Assembly (NCBI GenBank): GCA_963855995.1
Contig: OY979716.1
Location: 42,287,854 to 42,351,853, forward strand
Reading direction: 5' to 3'
Source: Muricea muricata
Taxonomy: Eukaryota; Cnidaria; Anthozoa; Malacalcyonacea; Plexauridae
DNA length: 64,000 nucleotides
This document shows positions 56,205-64,000 of the stretch, piece by piece (within the stretch, counting starts at the first letter, position 1; every line of letters starts with the position of its first letter). The position numbers and the translations under genes are program-made. The notes beneath the pieces are model-generated. The model was not told where the DNA came from and did not search any database. It was given only the letters and a program-made list of their open reading frames with translations.

Positions 56205-57809
56205 ATGGACAATACAAGACAAGAAGACCATAGTTCGAAGACAATTGGGTGGACAAAAAACCTCAATGTCATCCCCCCTTTTACGCATGAGCTGCTGAAA
56301 GAACATTTAATAACCAACACCTCAAGTAAAATAAACAATGGGCAACCAAATAATGCACACAAACACAAAAAGGAAGGTTATCAGTTATTCAAGGACAAAA
56401 TGGTAATTCATGTCTTAGTCAAGGCAAATATCATGAAAGGCGAAGAAAAGTTTTTCTCAGTAAAGTGCAATGTCCATGCATCTATGAAAAAGACTCAGTA
56501 TGTTGTTTATGTACACTTACATCAAGATACTGGCAAAGTATCTCATGCAAGCTGTTCATGCTCTGCTGGACAAGGAGGATGTTGTAAGCATGTAGCAGCA
56601 TTGCTATTTCAACTTTTAGACTACATACAGCTTGAACTGACTGAAGTACCTGATGACTTAACATGCACCCAGCTACTTCAGCAATGGCATGTACCACCAA
56701 ATGATAAACTTGAAACAAATTTACCAAAATTTACCAAAGCAACTCGCAAAAAGGAAAAAGTATATCAACCACAATACAAAAATCCGTCACCTGCATTTGG
56801 TAAAAAAGTTACTGAATTCGATTTGAAGAAATTAGAAGATGGTTTAAAATCAACAAACTCATGTAATTTTTTTCATGGCCTTTTAAAATCTAATCACCAT
56901 CAACCATGGGATTACAATGAGTATTTGGAAGGCCTACCTTCAAAGAGAGTTCTTATTGATGCAAACTTGCATGTCTCTCAACTTTACAATAACAATATTA
57001 GAGAATCAGTACTAAATGAAATCACTGTTACGGACTTCTCTGAAGTATGCAAGCACCTACCATCTCAAGATTATGCACCATTTGTTCAAAACTATCTATA
57101 TACTACAAAAGAACAGATGGTTGAGTTAGAACGTAATACAAGAGGCCAATCAGATTGTACACTTTGGTTTGAAGAAAGGAGGTCCCGTTTAATCGCCTCC
57201 AATTTTGGTTCAGTTATTAAACGAAAGAAAAATATATTTCCAAAATCCCACTTACAAAAAGTGCTTTCCCCAGCAACAAGTCAGTCCAAGACACCAGAAT
57301 CATGTTTGTGGGGTAAAACTAATGAGCAAGTTGCTATCGCAAAATATTTGGAGTTAAAATCTGATGAAAAATCTGTGACTGCTTGCACACAGTGTGGATT
57401 ATTTATAAACACTGAAACTCCTTGGCTTGGAGCCAGTCCAGACTGCCTGCTACATGACCCTGATGAAGAAATACCATTGGGGTTAGGTGAAGTTAAGTGC
57501 CCATCATCTAAGAAAGACATGACAATTTCTGAAGCATGTCAGGATCCATCTTTTTTCCTAGCTGCACCAAGCAACAAACACAGCAAACCCACTTTAAAGC
57601 ATAATCATAACTAGTACTTCCAGCCGTTCCAGGTACAAGGCCTGATGGCAGCATGCAAAGTGAAGTGGGCAGACTTTATAGTATATACTAAGCAAGAAAC
57701 ATTTAGTGAAAAAATTTACTTTAACACTGAATTGTGGTATAAAACAATGCTACCAGAATTAACTTCATTCTATTTTACATACATGTATCCAGAATTAACA
57801 AAACAGTAA
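56205..57809 (+). pseudogene. SWIM zinc finger and YqaJ-type nuclease protein (ISL2EU)
   Basis: Start MDNTRQEDHS lies inside the TIR. After a basic N-terminus comes a SWIM finger (CSCSAGQGGCCKH, near residue 118). The C-terminal half is the YqaJ/lambda-exonuclease fold: LWFEERRSRLIASNFGSV, CLWGKTNEQVAIAKYLEL, then WLGASPDCLL (Asp) and GLGEVKCPSS (Glu-x-Lys), the metal-binding set. An in-frame TAG at 57612-57614 interrupts it; the same frame continues through VQGLMAACKVKWADFIVYTK to a TAA at 57807. The protein is the known partner of ISL2EU transposases; its exact role in transposition is unclear. One lesion only. Confidence 0.88.
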
Positions 57810-57821
57810 AAATACAAAAAA

Positions 57822-59245
57822 TTAAGTGTTACTTTCTATTTCACTATTTGCATTGATTAAGGGGGGATAAAACAATGTGAGGTAGGAACAAATTACCCAA
57901 ATTTTATTAAGGTCTGATGACATTTTTAATGGGAAAACATTACTTAGTATTTTATAACTTTTTATTCATTGTATCGCTCTTTCCACATGTACCCTGAGTG
58001 ATGCTATCTTCCTTGTTTTAACTTCATCCTGAAGTGATAATTGTGGTGCACCATCCAAGAATGGTGGTATATTTAGCCCAACACCAGGAGGCATCTCATT
58101 TTCTATATCAAACCCTCTGTCTGCCATAACTTGATCTCCAGACTCAAGTAAACTTAGAATACCGCAATCTTTGGTAATCTGTTTATCACTAGAACGCCCC
58201 GCGTAAAGCTCTGACACAAATGTAGGATAACCTGCTGGGGAAATGCCCAATAGTCCCTTAGCAGTGTTATGATTTTTGTATGCTGAGTATGTAGCTGACT
58301 GGCTTCGAAATGAAGTTGGCTTTTCAATAAATATCTCAGTACAGTCAATTATTACTCTTGTATTTGGATAAGTATTTTTAAAGCTTCTGGCATGGTTTTT
58401 TGTATATATTCCTGTGATGCCCAGATTGAAATTGCCCTTAGTCTGTGGTATAGGAACTCCAACCAAGTGACCCAAATGTGTGAAACTTGCGTCTCTGAAA
58501 TACTAAATCTAAAAGCTAAGTCTGGCCCTGTTAGCCCACATCGTAAGCGAACAAGTATCATAAAAAGTTTTTGCTCTGGTGACATTGAACGTGTTCGTCC
58601 CACTTTTTGCTGTGTTTCTATGGAGTATTCTGTGTTGCTATTTGAACCAGCATAGTTTAAAAAGTGACAAGCGGGTTGGAGGTAGTCAAAGAATGCTTTG
58701 AATGTTTGATAATTTTGAAAGCCAGTATAAAATTTAAAGGTTGTGTTACTGGCAAGCACATGTTCAATTCGTAGTACAGATTGTGTATACCTGCATGTCA
58801 ACTCTTCACATTTCTCTTTTAATGCAATATTTTCTGCCCTAAGTGTAGCTTGCTCATCATTTGACTCCTGTAATGTGGTTTCTTGTCGCTCAAACTTGGT
58901 CAGGTCTTGAACATTAGAAATTGTATTGCAGTGAGGAGTAATATCATTCCTGCCTACATTACTGTTAAAAGTTTGCCTCCCTGAACAGTTTAGTACAGTG
59001 GGTAGTGCACCAAATGACTTTTTCCCACCAGGAGGGTGCAAAGAACAAACTTTATGACTTTTTAAAGGTTGTTTATCAATGCCTAATAAATTCAGCCACG
59101 TTTCTTTTATATCCAAATCTTTCGGAAATTGGTGAAAGGACAATTCAGGATTGTTCAAGCTGTTGCTTTTACAAAAAGGCACACAGCAAGTCGTCCCTCC
59201 ATGATTTTTGCTTTTACTATGGTCTTCTTGTCTTGTATTGTCCAT
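57822..59245 (-). pseudogene. ISL2EU THAP-DDE transposase
   Basis: Starts MDNTRQEDHS within the right TIR. THAP-type finger: CCVPFCKSNS, HQFPKD, HKVCSLH; then a coiled coil (LRAENIALKEKCEEL) and a helix-turn-helix region (LTGPDLAFRFSISETQVSHIW). The DDE core has RVIIDCTEIF, DQVMADRGF and RVHVERAIQ. A frame change in the T/A run near 58385 separates the helix-turn-helix and core, and an in-frame TGA at 57966-57968 cuts the last part; the frame then runs to a stop at 57822. Related to IS5/Harbinger-type enzymes. Confidence 0.87.
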
Positions 59246-60099
59246 TTGTTTACAAAAAATACATTTCCAAAACGTTGGAAAAAATATTCGCCGAAGGAAC
59301 AGTATCTGTTTACATTTTTGTGGAAATTTTAACTTGCCAAGAACAGTAAATAGCCCTTAAAAGTGCTTTTGACAACAGTGAAAATATTTTGAACAACAAA
59401 GCTCGTTTTGAGATATAAACATTTTGCGCCAAAACAGCCTCAATGTTTTGGTTTGTGAAAAGAACGTTTGATCAAGCATGTGTTGTTTTAGGCCAATCAA
59501 GTATACAAGCAACTTCGCTTCTCAAGCCACTAAAAACCACGCGATCGCTGTGTTTGTTTATGTAAACGATGAGCCATAAAATTCCTATTATCCTAGAAGT
59601 AATTTAACCAGGTACTCACCTTTATGCTATGAAAAACAGCAAAATTTATGCCTGACTCCTTCGAAAATTAGTCATTCCTCATTTCGAGAATCCCGCACGG
59701 CATGTTGAATATTTCAGAATCATTAGCTTGTATAAACTAAAAACTTCGCACAAATATAGAACAAGACGTACAGATTTCTTGAAAATTTAAATTGAGTTGA
59801 ACAATGATTTGTATTTTCCATAAATTTAAATTAATGAAGCTCCCCGTGCTTGAAAAAATTCGGTCACCGTGTTTAGCAAAATTCTGTTCGGTAACTAAAC
59901 TACCATGATGCTTTGCAATTCCGCAATTGGCCCATTCCTTTAAGCCATTCAGTATCTGTCATGTCTAAACAGAACAATCTATAACTCTTTACAAATTTGG
60001 TTTTGTAAGCAATGCATTCACATACAATGCATAGTTGATACAAATGCAGCCTAAAATAAATCGTAATGCAAGCCAAAAAAGCCGGAGAACGCGTGCTCT

Positions 60100-60515
60100 G
60101 CGTAACCAACAGAATGTAATGCGAGCCAACAGAATGTGTTTTGGAGTATGTGCGCCATTCCGTTTCGTAGTTCAGCCTTGAAAGCTTAACAATGTAATGC
60201 GAGCCAACAGAATGTGTTTTGAAATATGTGCGCCATTCCGTTTCGTATTTCAGCCTTGAAAGCTTAACATGCAATAGCTAAAAAAGTGTGCGCAAATTCG
60301 TCTTGTATTACAGCCTTTAATGTTTTAAGCCGTCACACATCGTTGTAACCAACAGAATGTAATGCGGGCCAACAGAATGTGTTTTGAAATGTGTGCGCCA
60401 TTCCGTTTTGTATTTCAGCCTTGAAAGCTTAACATGTCAATAGCTAAAAAAGTGTGCGCAAATTCGTCTTGTATTACAGCCTTTGATGTTTTAAGCCGTC
60501 ACACATCGTTGACGT
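60100..60515. repeat. Tandem repeat, unit about 180 bp
   Basis: Two and a partial copy of a unit with GCCAACAGAATGTGTTTTG, GTGCGCCATTCCGTTT, TTTCAGCCTTGAAAGCTTAA, AAAAAGTGTGCGCAAATTCG and CCGTCACACATCGTTG. The array ends just before the start of the KDZ-type gene at 60550, so it may be its promoter or TIR-proximal region. Confidence 0.85.
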
Positions 60516-60549
60516 TGCCACGTTTATACAGTTTCTATTCAACGTAAAA

Positions 60550-63500
60550 ATGTCCGTCAAGAGAGCGAAAAAGAAAAAGATGTCAGAGTTATTCGACCTA
60601 GACAACGTTAAGGCTAGAATGGCAGAGCAGAACAGGGTTTTTGCCGACATTCGTAAACATGTAGCAGCACTACAAGAAACGGATATCAAACAGTTAATGA
60701 ACTCCACAATGTCGTCACTGCAGGAGCACGAAGCTCTACAATTATTGGCTTGAAGGCTCACAGTCGAGAGGCTAAACCACTTGAAAACTGCCATTAAACA
60801 TATACCTGAAAATATTCCACGCATTGTCGATGGTATTCCATTACGGTTGACATATACTTATAAGATATTCAACGCTCTCTCAACCACGCATTGCGACGCA
60901 AATTTATCGATTCAAGACGTGGGAGACTATGTAAAATTCATTGAAACCCACTGCCATTCCTTTCTTTCGAAGCAAGATAATCTTGATCATTTTTGGACAT
61001 TGACGGTCAAAGAAGATATGCCATTTAACAAATTTGTTACTCCACCTTTAAGGACATGTCTGCGTCGTGAAAATTACTAACAATGCAGAATTATCCTGCC
61101 AAGGTTAAGATTTTTACAATGGATGGTCCTATATCTTGCTCGAAGATTACGCTGGAGTGCAGAAGTTGCTCTTGTGTGTATGGTGCTTGCAATTTTTCGG
61201 ACAAGCTAGGTACTCATTTCTATTCCAAGGAAACACAAATTCAGCTTGTTGAAGTGAGCAACGTAACTTACCTCGATTTGGAACTGTATAAATGGTTTCC
61301 AGCTCTAAGGTATGGGTGACAAATTTAATTTAATGCACATGTATAGCAATTTATTATATATTCAGATTTTAAACTATCAAATCTGTATTATTTTGCCAGT
61401 TTTAATTAAATCCCCATCACCTTGTGTGCATTGCCACATACAACAACCTTGACTGACCTCAATCTGAGCCGTATGAGTAATATAGTAAAGTTCAAGACGA
61501 AAGCCTGAAGCGTCCAGTCCAAAGCTTGAATGCTGTACAATAAACTTTACTTGACCACAAATTTAATTTAAATGCATGGTGTTCTGCAAGTGATATGTGG
61601 CTTTATGCTATGCATTATGATGTAAATTAGGCAAACAAATTTTTTGTCCTTTGTGGCTCCTTTTCAATTTATTGCTCCCTAGGTTGGGTAAGGATAATTC
61701 ATTAAAGCCGATTAGTAATAAATTGTTTTTCATTACACATGGCTAATTGACATTACATAACTTGTGTTTAATATTTGTGTGTACTCTATCAGCACATTAC
61801 TATTACAGAATTAGCAGTTTTTGTTGTTTTTTTTCCATCCAGTAATCACTGTTGGGTGTCATTCAGTGGCTTTGCTGAGGCATATATAATGACATCTTTA
61901 AGGACAACATAAATAAATATGGATCAATAGTAGCTGGCCCTATTCAAGTAGGTAATCAAATGTATGGCAATACTAAGGATTAAGAATGTGCTAATACCAT
62001 ATCACCAGTGTTTCACTCTGCCCAATACTGAACAAATTTACTGCAACCTGATTGCACTGACTATCACAATTTTACACATCTAACGACTGGTGTCTTTGCA
62101 CATGTGTAACTGCTAAGGTACTGTAGTACACATCACATAATCGATTGTAATTATTTTTTAAAGAAACATTTACTGAGTGTGTTGATGAGGAAGATGAAGA
62201 CAAAGCAAAAAAAAAATTTTGGTTGGCATTTTCATTTTAAAAGTACACTGTGCTTTGAGAGTCATGTCTTTGTAACTTCCACATTATAACAACTATTGTA
62301 TTTATACTTATATGCTGTTTGCTAAATTTTTACAGGCATTTTACCAGGTGAATTGTCACCGATAGTAATTGCTTTGTCTTTTTGGCATCGGGAAGTGGAA
62401 GAAGAACTTGCATCTTCAGGTTTTAGAGAAAAGTGGACATTTTGTAAGGAATCTGGGGAGTTATCAGGAACTTTTGATGCGGCAATGGAGAGAATTGACA
62501 AAATCCGATGTGATGAGTTATATTCTCATACATGTACTGCACACTGTAGAAGCAAAGGTTGGTGGAATATACAGCTAAATTATTAAAAACTGTGAGATAT
62601 TGTAGGTAGGATAATGTAATCATCATATTGGGCCCTTTGTGTGAAGCCCAATTGCAACAAAATCACATCCATGAGACACTCATGCTTGTAATTATAATTA
62701 TAATTGCCGTGAAAGATTAGGAAGTAGTCCTGCAAATTAATAGTGGGCACATTTTCTATGTGACTTGCAGGTTGTGGGCAGCTGTATGTGGCAGATGGGA
62801 ATTGGAAGCTGAGATATGCTCACTGTATGTGGAAGGTTCCTGTATCAATTCCTGGATTTGGCAATGTAAATTACCCCAGTATTTGTCCGCTATCACCAAA
62901 ACGTGGCCATGCATTTTGTGAGAAGCACTGCATGAAAGCTGAACAGTTGGGATTTCCTTCAGGACTAAGGGAATTCTATCAGTGCTGTGGGGTCAGCAAG
63001 GTAGATATGGATAAAGGTATTCAACTGTACTATAGAATTAAATCATGCAATGTAGCAATTTTTGTAGCTTGGTATTTGCATGTAGAATCATGATTTGGTT
63101 GTCATCCAGCTAGCTTTGAAGAAATACTCATTATTCATCTTACAATTAACACTTATCAAAAGTGAAGATAACAGTAAAAAGATAAGGTTGATGTTGCAAA
63201 CAGTGTGAGAATTTTATATATGGCTTTGTATATATCAACTGTTGAAACGAAAATATTGTATTTCCATTCAAACTACAGTTTGAGTACAACTTTCTCCTAA
63301 ATGTTTATGCATGTTTGTAGAAACACGGATACTGATTGTATTTTCTGAATGCCTATGAAACGGACATTTGTTGCTTAATCTTGTTATGAGTAATCTTCAT
63401 TATCTATACGATTTTCAATTGTGATTGATTAAGTATTAATCTATATTACAGCCCTTGAAGATTTGTCATCACAGTTATTGCTGACAGGTATAGTTCTATC

Positions 63501-64000
63501 ATTGAATTATTTTATTGAAATGTTTTTCAGTTACAATAGAATTACGCTTATGATATTCATTTTTTACCAGATACACGGTACAGCAATTTGTTTAGTTGTT
63601 TGGATGCATGCTCATCAAACGATAAGGCTAGTGACGAAGTCAATGCATCCGAATTTCAAAGTAACTACTGTATATCTTAGACTAGGGTCCAATTATCGTT
63701 ATCAGCTATTTACATTTTATTTCGACCACTTGCTGTTTATTTCATTTGTTTGGAATGGTTTGTTTTCAAAAATGAACGAGAGTAAAATAATTAGCATAGG
63801 GCATAGGAAACTGCGCTCACAGCTGCACTCATTGTTCTTTATGCAATGTATTGTTTTAATATGTTTAGGCACAGCCGAATTTCTACAAACTAATCCAGAG
63901 TTTGTTGAGGATCAATCCCAGGTGGAAGAGATTGCTTGCAATAAAGATACTGGTGGTTTAAAGGCTTACCATTCTTGGTCTCGCGGTGTATTTTTTATTG
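60550..64000 (+). pseudogene. KDZ transposon-type cysteine-cluster protein, runs off the window
   Basis: Multi-exon gene. Exon 1 (60550-61313) starts MSVKRAKKKKMSELF and has FNKFVTPPLRTCLRRENY, then MDGPISCSKITLECRSCSCVYG and LDLELYKWFPALR. A short exon at 61842 reads NHCWVSFSGFAEAY. Further exons: 62336-62558 (FWHREVEEELASSGFR, CTAHCRSK), 62771-63013 (YVADGNWKLRYAHCMW, KRGHAFCEKHC, REFYQCCG), 63452-63486, 63571-63660 and from 63870. The Cys/His clusters match the CxC-type domains associated with KDZ transposases. Lesions: in-frame TGA at 60751-60753 and a frame change near 61078. The transposase core would lie beyond 64000. Confidence 0.7.

Larger units (their letters stand above)
55517..59933. 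mobile_element. ISL2EU (IS4EU) DNA transposon
   Basis: TIRs of about 718 bp (55517-56235 and 59216-59933) begin GGGCCAATTGCGGAATTGC and are bordered by AT (55515-55516, 59934-59935), consistent with the 2-bp target of this superfamily. GAAT is shared on both sides, so the exact end is uncertain by a few bases. The two convergent genes are the expected pair: a SWIM-YqaJ nuclease protein on plus and a THAP/IS5-type DDE transposase on minus. Both carry one or two lesions. Confidence 0.88.

Noticed and set aside
59900-60274. 124-residue minus-strand ORF with repeated ETEWRTY segments
   Set aside because: It reads through the 180-bp tandem array; the repeat explains the repeated peptide.

Overview
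The window is AT-rich eukaryotic DNA with GT-AG introns, long tandem repeats and no recognisable host housekeeping gene. It is a graveyard of transposable elements. The mix (Kolobok with THAP domains, P2X7-tail proteins, a collagen- and GRF-bearing Polinton, ISL2EU, KDZ-like and Mutator-like genes, Penelope) points to an invertebrate metazoan, most likely a cnidarian or another early-branching animal. The species cannot be fixed from sequence alone.

The centre is a set of nested insertions. The outermost element (6821-46395) has about 180-210 bp terminal inverted repeats and an exact 6-bp target duplication GCTTTC. It encodes a DDE integrase-like protein on the plus strand and, convergent to it, a CUE-HECT E3 ubiquitin ligase-like gene on the minus strand. 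Without the insertions it would be about 8 kb, and I know of no named superfamily with this pairing. Three autonomous-type elements broke it up: Kolobok-1 (8626-12548, TTAA duplication) in the last coding part of the integrase; Kolobok-2 (13778-20710, TTAA) between the two genes; and a 20.2-kb Polinton/Maverick (21731-41934, TGTACT duplication) in an intron of the HECT gene. Kolobok-2 itself holds a hAT MITE, a palindrome, and a TA-flanked MITE-like element whose (TA)n tract carries an inverted pair of Penelope GIY-YIG fragments.

The Polinton is virus-like: integrase with chromodomain, major capsid protein, probable minor capsid proteins, basic core protein, adenovirus-type cysteine protease, FtsK/HerA-type ATPase and protein-primed-type DNA polymerase B with probable introns. 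Accessory genes include a collagen-like fibre candidate, a GRF zinc-finger protein, a candidate acylated small protein and several unknowns. Arrays of a short repeat (core GAAAAGTGAG) sit beside the starts of the regulatory/replication genes and within both TIRs, but not in the capsid cluster. Several key genes carry stops or frameshifts, so this copy is decayed.

Left flank: a broken hAT (ZNF862-like) gene and a LINE reverse-transcriptase tail. Right flank: a LINE RT fragment, a nearly intact Mutator-like transposase gene with one 10-bp duplication, a broken RecQ-family helicase gene with a 1.3-kb inverted-repeat element and a hAT MITE in its intron, an ISL2EU element (THAP transposase plus SWIM-YqaJ nuclease) with about 720-bp TIRs, and a KDZ-type cysteine-cluster gene running off the window end.
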